Shown here one piece after another: positions 46,311 to 57,100 of a DNA stretch of 64,000 bases. The DNA is from Cristatella mucedo (Eukaryota; Bryozoa; Phylactolaemata; Cristatellidae): the NCBI GenBank assembly GCA_009760855.2, contig WPIO01000266.1, forward strand, positions 96,813 through 160,812, read 5' to 3'. The position numbers and the translations under genes were made by a program. The notes below the pieces were generated by a model. It was given only the letters and a program-made list of their open reading frames with translations, did no database searches and was not told the origin of the DNA. Within the stretch, counting starts at the first letter, position 1; every line of letters starts with the position of its first letter.

Positions 46311-47310
46311 CTTTACTCTTATCCCTTTACTCTTTTCCTTCTCCGGCACGACGAATTCTCTCTACTACCTTGCTGCATGTATTGATAAGATCTGCACAGG
46401 GCTTGTACCAAACGTTCTTAAATTAAATGATGATAAAACCAAATTATCAGTCATTGCCAAACCACTTATAATTCAGAAATTGAAAAACCAGTCGATCAAA
46501 ATTGGCTCAGCAAACTTCTCTCCTGTAAACTCAGCACATAATCTAGATGTCTAATGACCTTTCATTAGACGACAACATCAGCTCTCCAGTCAAATCTAAA
46601 TACCTGCAGCTATAGAGAATTGCCAAAGTTTGAGCTCATTTGGTGAGGGATACTGTGTCTAAATTGGTCCATGCTTTAGTGACCTCCCTTCTTGATTTCT
46701 GAAACTCACTGCTTGCCAGCCCCCCGGAGCATGCAATCGCTCGCTTACCGACGTTGCAAAACTCTGCAGCTCGGCTTGTCTATCGTTGACGTCGAAATTG
46801 CAACATCACACCACTTCTCGTGGACCTGCATTGGCTCCCAGTCAAGCAGCTCAGCGACGTTAGGGTTCTGTCACTTACTTAAAGGCCTCTTCCTTCTCTG
46901 GCTTAAGCCTCTCTGCCAATATTACTTCCCTGCGTGTCGAAGAATCGTACAACCAGCTGTTCTGACTCGAATCGTTTAGCCAAACCTCGTACAAACCTCA
47001 AAACAGTTGGAGACCGTACCTTTATTTTGTCTGCTCCCAAAGCCTGGAATTCACTACCAATGCACACTTCAAATCGCCCCCTGACCTGACGACGTTGAAG
47101 AAGAGTCTTACGATGCACCTTTTTATTACATCATTTAGTGGGTCTTTGCGATTCCTTCTTCTTGTGCATGTACTTGATTTCACTATGCCTGCTTCTTGCA
47201 GATGTCACCAACCTTCATTCGGTGATGCTTTCGCTACAGCATCTGCGAACTGCCTAGAAATAGATTCAGTTCTCCAATGGTAATATACGGATGTATTATT
47301 ATTATCATTA
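46311..47310 (+). mobile_element. LINE-B, duplicate of the copy at 39.6-40.6 kb
   Basis: It mirrors 39626-40630 (shared CTTCTCCGGCACGACGAATT and CACCAACCTTCATTCGGTGA) down to the (ATT)n tail and into kinase DNA on the far side. The duplication breakpoint lies inside the LINE. Confidence 0.8.
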
Positions 47311-47476
47311 TTATTATTATGCGTGGCATTTCACTAGTGGGGCTACTACGGCAAGACCGGCTGGGTGGCGGAGGTGCGAGTGAGTTTGCTTCGCCGGCCC
47401 CAACAAGAAGCTGCAGAAAGATCGATGTGAAGCTCCTGAGTCTTGTTTGTTGGGCTAGTTTGAGTTTGGCACGCAC

Positions 47477-49158
47477 CTCGCACTTATCAAGTTTCGGCAG
47501 CTGGCCTCGGTGTGCCTTCTCGAGCAATTCGTTCCGCTCGTGATCAGTCTTTGGGTTCACAATCATCTCGAGTAAGGTCAGTCCCAGCGAGTAAATGTCA
47601 GAAGCCGGGGTGCAGTCTTCGTTGTTCTCCTGAATCGAGAGAGTGCCATAAGACTACAAATGGCCTGCCGACAATCGTGGCGAAAGCATAACTGGGAGGG
47701 GCAGGACGTAGCAGCCCATGGCAGAGTTTCACTCAAACTAGTCAGCCATCAATCTCTTGCATGCTCAGCCGAACTTGAGCTAGCTCTCGTGCCGGGGCAC
47801 TTCATGAATGACGGCTACTAGTTAGCTAAATGGGTAGAAAACTGCGGGTCAGTGGTGCTTACTTGCTCCGGGCTTTGGTACTGAGTCGTCCGACTTGCTG
47901 CAGGTCCTGGCGACTGTGCGGAACCAAAGTCACCCAGCTTGACGTCACACTGCAGCAGCTCACCGCCCGCAAAATACACGTACTTATTTTTCAGCAGGAC
48001 ATTTTCCGGCTAAGAGAAGAGAAAAAAGTTGACACTGCATTATCGATGCACCGGTCACTACGGACAAACTTGTATCGTCAAATCGCTGCATGTGAATAGG
48101 TGCAAGTCTTTTTCCAAGTATAAACGCTCGATGGTGTCCTCAGAAACCTAATCATTAGCATACGTTCGCTACGAGCACCGGCACGAGCACCCAAACGCAC
48201 ACATGTCGACACACGCCCACCTTGATATCGCAGTGCACGAGGTTTTTCGTCCCGAGGTATTCCAAAGCCGCGACCAGTGCCCGCATGACGTGCCAAACTT
48301 CGTCGGTTCTGAGCTTGGCAGCCTGGTACAGATACATGCGAAGGCTGCTGTCGCACAGCTCCATGCATATGTACAGCAATTGTAGCTGGCCCAGGGCATC
48401 TTTGGGCTGAGCCCTGCTGCTGGTCGCCACTTGCCCAGCAGAGATGCTGCCAGCGATCTCATGCCTGCTCCGGCTGCTTGCCGCCGATTGGCTGCCGCTG
48501 TTGGACGTCGAGGCGACCGCCTCGTTCTCGCCCGGATCTGTGTTGGCCGTAGAGCTAAGCTCGAGTTCATCAAAGCCATCATCGGTGGACTGGGCAGACC
48601 TGATCGACGAGACCGGAAGGATTACTAGCACTGCAAGATCTCGACCACGTGGCCCACGAACACAGCAAGCAACCTAGGCAATTCAAGAAGCGGATAAAAC
48701 AAAATACCGTTACCAAGTAGGTACCAACGACTGGATGCTGCTGCCATCGCCTTTTTTTCGGCAAGGAAAAGCCGTAATGAAACTGTTGGAGTACCGGACA
48801 ATGTTATCATGGGACAAGTTGACGAGGATTGTTGGTTCCTTAATGGCTTTCTCTCGGGAGCTGTTAAAGGAGCAAAGCCAGTGGATCAAAAGAAAATTTC
48901 GCACCGGCATCGGCACTGGCAATATCTTTCAACTAAGCTCTTATGAGTTCTTACTCTTGATCAATGATGGTTTCCTTTAGAGCAAAAAGCAAACCGTTCA
49001 TTATCTACTTAACTTTGAAGACGTGTCCGAAGCCTCCGGCTCCAAGTGTTTTAATTTCTGTGTAGTCTGTGTAAAATCTACAACAATCCAATACGTGAAA
49101 GAACCACGCGAGTATTGTGCCACGATTTTCGTGAAACTCAAAATATCTGTAATGTTTC
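47477..49158 (-). pseudogene. eIF2-alpha-kinase-like gene, copy 3 (broken)
   Basis: Exons, minus order: 48955-49158 (P-loop GAGGFGHVFK), 48714-48860 (SREKAIKEPTILVNLSH), 48221-48599 (acidic/Ser-rich insert, then LQLLYICMELCDSS... LVHCDIK), 47863-48009 (PENVLLKN, GDFG, YQSPEQ), 47477-47629 (DIYSLGLTLLEM, HRGQLPKLDKCE). Splice sites mirror copy 1. A TAG at 49005-49007 cuts the N-lobe right after the P-loop where copy 2 reads KHRMNG, and the catalytic HRD is HCD, so activity is lost. The longer Ser-rich insert (about 48400-48560) is a kinase-insert region absent from copy 1. N-terminal exon remains lie at 50440-50620 and 52074. The alpha-H and tail exons are missing beyond the LINE-B at 46.3-47.3 kb. 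Confidence 0.75.
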
Positions 49159-49309
49159 TTAGAAACAGCCTTTGGCATCTCCTTAAAATACGCTCAACCA
49201 GCATAGCTCGTGTAGTTTCAGCATGCAACATGGGAATGGTGCTGCATTTAGGTGACCTTTTACCAGCTAATAACATTTATTTTTACGGCAGCATAAAAAT
49301 AAGCAAATC

Positions 49310-49447
49310 GCCGAGCTGGTTTGATCCAGCGGTTAAGTTGCTCGCCCCGACCAAGGTCTGGCTGAGGTCGTGGGCTCGAGCCCCGAGGCGTATCTGAAGC
49401 GCCTGAATAGAGATTAAGTTCTCTTGGGGCGCTGTATAAATGAATTA
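49310..49447 (+). mobile_element. SINE-1 reference copy
   Basis: This is the clearest copy: GCCGAGCTGGTTTGATCCAG head, GTGGGCTCGAGCCCCGAGG B-box region, and a tail AGAGATTAAGTTCTCTTGGG GCGCTGTATAAATGAATTA that matches the LINE-B 3' end. Confidence 0.85.
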
Positions 49448-49559
49448 CATCTCTTTCTTGGTGCTGTGCATGTGCTAGAAAGTAAATTTGTCAATTAAAC
49501 ACATCAGCTCAAAAAACTGCAACTTAACGCTCAAAATCAGCTTTGCCAGTACATATTGT

Positions 49560-50415
49560 ACTGAATTTGCACGTAAGCTATCGATAGGTGTCATGATCTA
49601 AAGGGATCTCTCATTAGGCGATCACATCAGCTTCACAGTCAAGTCTGCCTACCTTCACCTACATAAAGTTGCTAAAATTCGGGCTTGTTAAGACAAGGAT
49701 ACCACAGCTAAGTTGGTCCATGCATTTGTGACAACCCATCTTGACTTCAGTAACTCACTGCTTGCTGATCTACGGCGGGTGCAATCAGGTGCTTACAGGT
49801 AGTGCAAAACTCAGCAGCTAGGCTTGTCTGTCGCTAGCGTAGCAATTGCCACATCCCACTTGTTCTTGACGACCTGTACTGGCTCTCAGTCAAGTAACGC
49901 ATTGACTTCAAGATTTCCTCACTCACTTTTCGGTCCCTTCATTCTATAACTCCAGCTTACCTATCAGATCTAGTCCTCCCACCAGGCTAAGCATCGCACC
50001 ACCTTTTTTCGGAATCGAACCGATTACCCATGCCTCGTACGAACCTAAAATGCTTAGAGAATGTGCCTTTAGTTCGTGTGCTCAAAAATCCTGGAACTCA
50101 CTCCTGACCTGAGTCACGACAGCTCCTTACTTGCCTATATTTAAAAAGAAACTAAAAACGCAACTATTTGCGACAGCGTTTAGTGGGTCCATGTGAATCG
50201 TCCATTACGTGCTTATGCTTGCTTACACCGTGCATGCTGCCGCTGACCATACTTGAATGCTGACCCTGTGCATGTCACCCCTAACCTTGTTATTATTGTA
50301 GTGTATTCAGCATACTACCACTGACCATTCAATCGTGCGTCATTTGCAGCAACTTTGAAATCCCTAGAATGAGATTATTTTATTTAAAAGTGCTAAACCA
50401 ACTGTATTATTATTA
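49560..50415 (+). mobile_element. LINE-B 3' copy
   Basis: It contains pol end segments and a 3' UTR (CATGTCACCCCTAACC near 50271) with a short ATT tail near 50405. Confidence 0.7.
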
Positions 50416-50879
50416 TTATTCAACTTAACACGTTGACGAAAATTATGTGTGCTCAAATAAGGACACCGCAGCCATGCTTGCCCATGCATGTTGCAGTAAA
50501 CAGTGTCACTGTGCTTGTCTGTCTATGATATCACCGCTTCAATAGTACAACTGTGTTCACGGATATGCAAAGGCTCCCCTATCAAGCAGCACAAACAATT
50601 CGGGCTTCGGTCATTCGCTTTAGTGTCCCTTGATACTCTTGCTCTACCTTCCCTCAATATTTCCCCTCGGGTCTACCTTTCGCAAAATATTTCCTGGAGC
50701 TTCCCGTTGTACCGACTACACTTTTTTGTAAGTCTGAACCAATTTATCTGTATTTCTAACTAATCCATTGGAAGATGGGACCTAAGCTTCCATGCCGGTT
50801 AAGCCTGGTACTTACTTGCGATTGACGTAACGAAAGCCCATGGCTTGATATCTAAAAGAGGCTAAAAACTAGCACGCCC

Positions 50880-51290
50880 ATGAGTGCAGACACCGTGAAA
50901 GTTGTAACTAGCCAATCGACTGTGACTAGTTTGCGTCCACTTAACGCTAAAAGTCAGTTCCGCCTAAAATCCTTTAGAGACCATGCTTGTAGTTTGTATG
51001 CACTTAAATCGTGTAAGACACTTCCGACTTGCGTCACGACGTCCCCTGATTTGACGAAATTCAAAAGGAAGCTAAAGTTGCACATTTGTATCACAGTATT
51101 TAGTGGGTCCATGTGACGCCTTGTTGTCCCCGTGCCATGTCACATCTAACCACGTTTGCTTGTTGAAATCGTGCGTGTTAGCAGTAATTATTTGAACACG
51201 CTTTTTTAACAGCAAATGTTAAGTGCCTAGAAAGAGATTTAGTTATCTGAGGATGCTTTACAAATTTATTCCTAATATTATTATTATTAC
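50880..51290 (+). mobile_element. LINE-B 3' copy
   Basis: The frame at 50880-51116 (FRLKSFRDHACSLYALKS, LPTCVTTSPDLTKFKRKLK) is the LINE-B pol end. The stem-loop and ATT tail end near 51290. Confidence 0.75.
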
Positions 51291-51362
51291 TCTTTGTGTT
51301 GTTGTTGTTATGGAGATTAGTGTTAGTGCTCTGATTTGGCCCAGGGGTAAAGCTGGTAGGCC

Positions 51363-51430
51363 ATAAAATAAAATAAAATAATAAAATAATAAAATAAAAA
51401 TAAAAATAAAATAAAAACAACATAAACCAA
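51363..51430. repeat. (AAAAT)n simple repeat
   Basis: An imperfect A-rich pentamer run, adjoining a decayed reversed SINE-1 (about 51440-51530). Confidence 0.85.
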
Positions 51431-51718
51431 CAAAAACAAAATAAAAATATAACTCATTTGTATAGTACTCTGTAAGAAATTAAGCTCTACTCTGGCGTCA
51501 CACACATTCACCTTGAACTTGGTCTGGCAGATCCTGGATAAGTTACAATGCATGATTTAGTCGGTGTGACAGCCAAGCTCGAGAGATGTTGAAGGAATTG
51601 TACTTCTAGTTTCGAAGTGATTTGTGTAGCCAGGTCCTCTTCCCAGCCAATGTAAAGGTGAAGGCATTTGATGGCCAGGTCAAGATTTATTTCTTACAGG
51701 GTGATATAACTATGAATT

Positions 51719-51949
51719 TTATTTTTCTTTTCTGTTGACGGGCTCCTCAACAGTAACTCCAGCTTCCAGAATGCTACTGAGGGCGCTGTAGCAAGAGAGC
51801 ATCGCGGTGGCGTAGAGCCATTGATCTTGTTTCCACCTTGGACACTGGTGCATGCCAAAATAGTCGACAAAAGAATACACTCGATGACGGCAGATAAGAC
51901 TTACTAGCATGCAACAGTGATTTAATGCAACGAGCAGAACCATAGCCAA
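51719..51949 (-). CDS. Unidentified exon-like frame
   Basis: The 76-codon frame has a hydrophobic start (MAMVLLVALNHCCMLVSLIC) that could be a membrane segment, followed by VYSFVDYFGMHQCPRWKQDQ. A decayed relative lies at about 26840-26960 in the copy 1 locus without the second part. The function is not recognised. It may be kinase-locus UTR or intron. Confidence 0.25.
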   Translation of the reverse strand: MAMVLLVALNHCCMLVSLICRHRVYSFVDYFGMHQCPRWKQDQWLYATAMLSCYSALSSILEAGVTVEEPVNRKEK

Positions 51950-52073
51950 CTTTACTAGGCTGGAACATCATCAAGCAAGGGTCCATTCGTTGGACTACCA
52001 CTCACATCGTGAGCAAAGGTATCTGTGCAACCACACTAAGCAAATTTTGCTGTCACTGGTCGTATGAACTTAC

Positions 52074-52290
52074 CTGTCTCCATGAAGACCAGCAAGCATT
52101 TCTCTGGCAGACGTGAAAGACGACATGTTGCCAATAATGTTAGATTTAGTTCACGTTATACCTGAAGACGACATATCACTACTAATGAAATGGGACCCTT
52201 CACGAAACACTGCAGCAAGTTCCGGTATAATCACCCCGATGAGCAAACTCACAAAGGTACAAGCCAATGCAGATATCTACACTGCACTAG
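52074..52290 (-). pseudogene. N-terminal exon of kinase copy 3 (decayed)
   Basis: It matches 27083-27290 at the donor end (GCTGGTCTTCATGGAGACAG then GTAAGT). The Ser/Thr-rich frame is disrupted. Confidence 0.45.
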
Positions 52291-52639
52291 CCCCCAGCAC
52301 CTACCCTTGCGTATGCAGCACACGGGAACCCAACTTAACTGCTTGAATGTGCTCACTTATTTTCTTAGTTTAGTCTGATCTGGTTTACGTTAAGAATCGT
52401 AAGTTACTTTCCAGCCATGCAACAACTTGCCCTCACAAAACCGATCAGCTACAAGCTTACCATGGACGACGTAGCCTTTGTCGCAGCAGCAATAATAACA
52501 ATAGAATAACAATAAAAATTAGCATACAACTTTAGATTAACAGTAGAAAATAGTTATCATTAGCATGATAATTGTAAATAATAAATGAATTAACATATAC
52601 ATATGAAATATACAATAACATATGAAATATCAACAAGCA

Positions 52640-53050
52640 TAACGTGGTTAGAAATTAAAAGCATAGGATAAATATGTAAATATGATTTGTGACAGCATGC
52701 ACTGTGTCAGCATGCATTAGCATACAAAGAAAGACTCACGTGGACCCACTAAAGGCTGCGAGTAAGGCTCTTTAGCTTCTTTTTAAATGCGCTTAAATCG
52801 TGATCTCGTGACGCCAGTGGGAAGTTAGTTTCAAGCTGAACCAATGGCACGGTCTCCAAAGGATGGTAATCTTGTGCGAGGTATAGCTAAACAATTTGTT
52901 TCATAAAAGCTTGAGGTACTACGAGTAGCCACGTTGAAAGTAGATCTGATAGGAACGCAGGAGTCAAAGAATGAAGGGACCGAGAAGTGACTCACAGAAC
53001 CTTGAAGGTGATGTATCGCTTGTGTGAGAGCCAGTGCGGGTCGGATAAGG
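52640..53050 (-). mobile_element. LINE-B 3' copy
   Basis: The reversed 3' UTR and pol end (frame 52831-53076) lie next to an AT-rich stretch at 52490-52640. Confidence 0.65.
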
Positions 53051-53309
53051 CATCTGAAACTTTTCAAGGTGGTCACCCTAAATGATTCTACAAATTCTAA
53101 GCATGCATTGCAAGTGCCTCAGATTCGGCTCCAATTATTTGACAATGGAATTTTAAAACATGCCTCATTAGACCACGTATATGGTTACTGTAGTTCGATT
53201 GCATGCGGGCTGGTACTGCTCCTTTCCTCAACAGCTGGTGAGAGCATCCTCGAGAGGGGCCTGTGCAGCAGAGAATGACTATGACAAGCTATTTCGTGGG
53301 ATGTAGCCG

Positions 53310-53942
53310 ATGAAGCCCTGGGAGATGTCTTTTTCAGCGTCTCTAGGCTTTGATGGCTTCGGAGACTTCGTTGGCTGGCTGCTGAACTTCGAGAGGGAGA
53401 TCGAGAAAAGTGGCTATGAACCGAGTGAGTGGCACCTGTTTTTGCTTCTTGCGATGCAAGGCGGGGCCTTCACGTTTGCCTCGAGGCTCCCGCAGCCAGT
53501 TCATGATGACTATGCCAAGCTTCGTGAGGCCCTAGTGAGGGCATTCACCTCGCCGGCCGGTGGAGCGCGATTGCTGCACGCTGATCGGGTTATGGCTGGT
53601 CTGACTGAGAGGGCCTACAGGAGCGACCGGAAGCGGCAGCAGCGATCACCGACTGTGTGCCGGGCGACAGAGGTGTGTCAGACTGCCACGCCATGGTCGC
53701 AGGCAACGGCTCTCAAAGCTGTAGTGGTTGATCAGGCCGTGATAGCGTTCGACGAAGCAACGGCGGTCAGCGGTGTGGCTGAGGCGAAAGAGAAGGAGAC
53801 AATGCACGGAGAGGCGGCGGCATCCGCGGCAGCGTCAGCGGCGTCCGCGACAGAGTCTGTGGCGTCCGCGATAGATTCGGCGGCGTCAGCGACAGAGGCA
53901 TTGGCCTGTGATGGAGTTGTTGTAAGAAAAGTCTCATATTAA
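53310..53942 (+). CDS. Retroelement Gag/capsid-like fragment
   Basis: The 210-codon frame starts with a capsid-like helical region (FDGFGDFVGWLLNFEREIEK, SEWHLFLLLAMQGGAFTF, DDYAKLREALVRAFTSP), which in pattern resembles the N-lobe of LTR-retrotransposon Gag. After about residue 100 the similarity fades. Residues about 165-200 are Ala/Ser-rich from a 21-bp minisatellite. There is no protease or pol frame after it; the frame ends inside the hairpin that opens the AT-rich island. It could be a degraded Gag or a host gene derived from one. The call is by eye. Confidence 0.5.
   Translation: MKPWEMSFSASLGFDGFGDFVGWLLNFEREIEKSGYEPSEWHLFLLLAMQGGAFTFASRLPQPVHDDYAKLREALVRAFTSPAGGARLLHADRVMAGLTERAYRSDRKRQQRSPTVCRATEVCQTATPWSQATALKAVVVDQAVIAFDEATAVSGVAEAKEKETMHGEAAASAAASAASATESVASAIDSAASATEALACDGVVVRKVSY
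53841..53903. repeat. 21-bp minisatellite, 3 units
   Basis: Three 21-bp units (53841, 53862, 53883), each starting GCGTC and encoding seven residues of the form ASA[TI][ED]xx. Confidence 0.85.
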
Positions 53943-54036
53943 GACAATTTCATTTTCAATCCTTCTCATGCTCGCTATCGCTCGCATTTCGAAGTCTTGA
54001 AAACGAAATCGTCTTAATATTAGACTTTTCGTACAA
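53919..54036. repeat. Imperfect hairpin at edge of viral island
   Basis: The left arm (53919-53958: TTGTAAGAAAAGTCT, TATTAAGAC, TTTCATTTTCAA) and right arm (53998-54036) are inverted copies with about 5 mismatches over 38 nt, and a ~40 nt spacer. It marks the switch from GC-rich DNA to the AT-rich island. It may be a terminal repeat or end hairpin of the viral element. Confidence 0.8.
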
Positions 54037-54092
54037 CATGAAATCTTATATATATTATAATGGATTTTTATTTAAATAAATTTTCTTTTCTT

Positions 54093-54102
54093 TATATAGA
54101 TG
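54093..54102 (+). promoter_or_regulatory. TATATAG motif at polymerase start
   Basis: TATATAG abuts the ATG (54100) after a T-rich stretch. It is one of five such motifs in the island. Confidence 0.5.
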
Positions 54103-57100
54103 TATCGAATAAGTCCTAAAAAGGGGAACTCATTTTATGCAGAATCAAGAAGACTAATGAATATTGATGACATAACTCCAAGTAAAAGTATTGCTTCTAG
54201 GCTTCATAAGTTTGTTAGATTTTGTTGGAGCAAGTGGAAAACATGAAAGATATATTCTTAAAGGAAGAGACTATTCTGCAACAGAAATTGATGATTTCTT
54301 TAATAGTGTAATACCAATTTATAATAATGTTTTAAAAGAAGTAACAACTAGATTTTTTTCATTTAAATTACAAACAAAGATATCAGTTCATTCATATCAT
54401 GATCAAACTGACACACATTCACATAGTGTTGTAACAGGTTCTAAGTTGGTTGCAGTTGTTAAAAGATCTGATTATACTAATATTATTAAAGACCAATTAA
54501 AATCTTTAAAGGAATCAATAGATAAAATGATTGACAAGAATCCAGGTTCTGGTTGGAGACTAATCGGTGTAAAACGTCTTGAGATTAATGTTAGTGAATA
54601 TGTTATTAGAGCTGGTTCCTCCTATTTACCACTACCAACTGATTTAGCAAAGAAGCGCTGCTGTGTTAATATAAAGAATGAAGATAAATATTGTGCTTTA
54701 TGGTGTGTATTGAGATTCCTACATCATGTAAGTGTACATCCAGAGAGGTACATTGATTTGATTAATATATTATTAACTAATTATCAAGAACTAAATGAAC
54801 CATTATCAAAAATTGAATGGCCACTCAAAGTAATTGATACTAAAAAACTAGGTAAACTATTTAATGTTAGCATAAATGTTTATGAATATAATGACAAATC
54901 AAATATATATCCTTTAAAAAATGTATCAAGAAAATCAGAAATTCTAGATAGACATATTAATCTTTTATTGATAACTAAATCTGAAAAAAGTCATTATGTA
55001 TTAATAAAGAATTTCAGCGGACTCTGTAGGACACCTAATAAAGGCGGATCAATGTTTTATTGCCATAGATGTATGGATAAGTTATTTTCAGACGAAGATT
55101 TTAAAAATCATTTAATTTTATGTAAAGGCCTTAACTATAGTTATTCTAAATTAAAAATGCCAGGTATTGTTGAAAATAAGAAAACGGGAAAAACAAAAGA
55201 TACCACACTTTTGAATTTTAGCGACCATTCAAAATTAATTAAAAATCCATACGTTTGTTATGCAGATTTTGAGAGTTTGAATGTTAAAACATGTGATATT
55301 TGTTATGAAAGTATTGTATCTAATAATCTAAAACCAAATTACTGCAGTAGTAAATTAACAACAGGTAAATGTAGCGATACGTGTACTAATATGCTACAAG
55401 TTCCATGCGGTTCATGTGCAATTATTCTTGATATTAATTGAAAAGTGGTAATAGATAATGATATAAATGGAGGACTACCATGTATATTTTTAAACAGAGG
55501 TAATAATTGTGTTGAACTACTTTTAGAATTTATAATTAATGTTTCAAATGAGTTGAAAGATAGGAACTAGTTGGAAGCTTCCCATATTTATTCATAATTT
55601 GAAAGGATATGATTCTCATTTGATTGTAAAAGGAATGTCAACATTTAGTCTTAATTGTAAACCCGTCGCACATAATATGGAAAATTGTATGTCAATGTCA
55701 TTTGAAGATTTTGAGTTCAAGGATTCTTTTAATTTTATGAGTAATGGTTTAAGTGATAGTGTTACTTCATTAAAGAAAGCGAATTCAAATTTTGATGTTA
55801 CGATTAATCTCTTTAAAAGATTATATCCAGACATTGATGTTAAAGACATGATATCAAGAAAAGGTGTTTATCCTTATGAATATATGGACTCATTTGATAA
55901 ATTCAATGAGACTAAGATTCCAGATATTAAAGCGTTCAATAGTAAACTTAGTTTTGATAAAGGTATTAGTACTGAAGACTATGAACATGCGTTAAACGTA
56001 TTTAAATTATTTGGTATGAAAGATTTAGGTGATTATCATGATATTTATCTATATGCAGATGTTACACTTCTTGCTGACTGCTATGAAGCATACAGAAACA
56101 GTTTTATGGAATTGTTTAAGTTGGATCCAGCACATTACCCATCAGCACCTCATTATGCGTGGTCTTGTACTTTGTTCTATACAAAAACTACTATAAATCT
56201 ATTAGGTAAAAAAGAGGGGGATTTAGAACTATATCAAAAGTTTAAGGAATCGATAAGAGGTGGTGTCTGTCAAGTCAGTAAAAGGATTTGTAAAGCTAGT
56301 GATACTAATCATATTATGTATTGGGACGCAACAAGTTTATATCCAACAGTTATGATGTGGTGTCTACCTATTTCAGAACCTATTGAGGATGATTTAAGTA
56401 ACTGGTCGCTTGAAAAAATAATGTCATTACCTGAAGATGGTAAAACAGGAATATTTGTCTTATGAGATTTAGAGTATCCAAAGGAACTACATGATTTACA
56501 TAATGATTATCCTCTTTGTCCTGAAAGTAGAGTTGTCGATAGTTCTGAGTTTTCAAGATATCAACAAAAGTTTTCATCAGGTCCAAGTAGTGTTCCAAAG
56601 TTGATTTGTGATTTTAATAATAAAACTAATTACTTGACACATTACCGATACTTTCAATTTGTTGTTAGTAAAGGACTGATACCAACTAAGATACGTAAAG
56701 TATATAAATTTAATCAAGAACCTTGGGCAAAACCATTCATTGATATATGTGCTGAGAAAAAGATTGAATTTGATCTTAAAGGTGATAGTTTCAAAAGAAA
56801 TCTGTTCAAAGGTTTCATGTGTTAAATCTTTGGAAAAACGTGTGAGAATGTGGAAAACAGAACGTGTGTTAGAATAGTAAATACTGGAACAGATAAGAAC
56901 GATTTATTATACAATAAATTAATGAGAGATCCTAGACTTAAACAAATTAGATGTTTTGATAAAACACTAGTTGCCTTTGAACACTCAAAGAAAACTACAC
57001 TTCTATATAAACCAATGTTTATAGGTGTTATAATAATAACAATAATATTGCACTTGATAAAGCGCCCTCAGAGAACTTAATCTCTTTCTAGGCGCTTTGC

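Noticed and set aside
9398-49447. Functional tRNA genes at the A-box/B-box pairs
   Set aside because: The boxes recur in dispersed copies with LINE-like tails, so they are SINE heads.
55439-56465. TGA read as tryptophan in the viral polymerase (alternative code)
   Set aside because: TGG codons are used normally, a TAA also interrupts the gene, and frameshifts are present, so decay explains the stops better.
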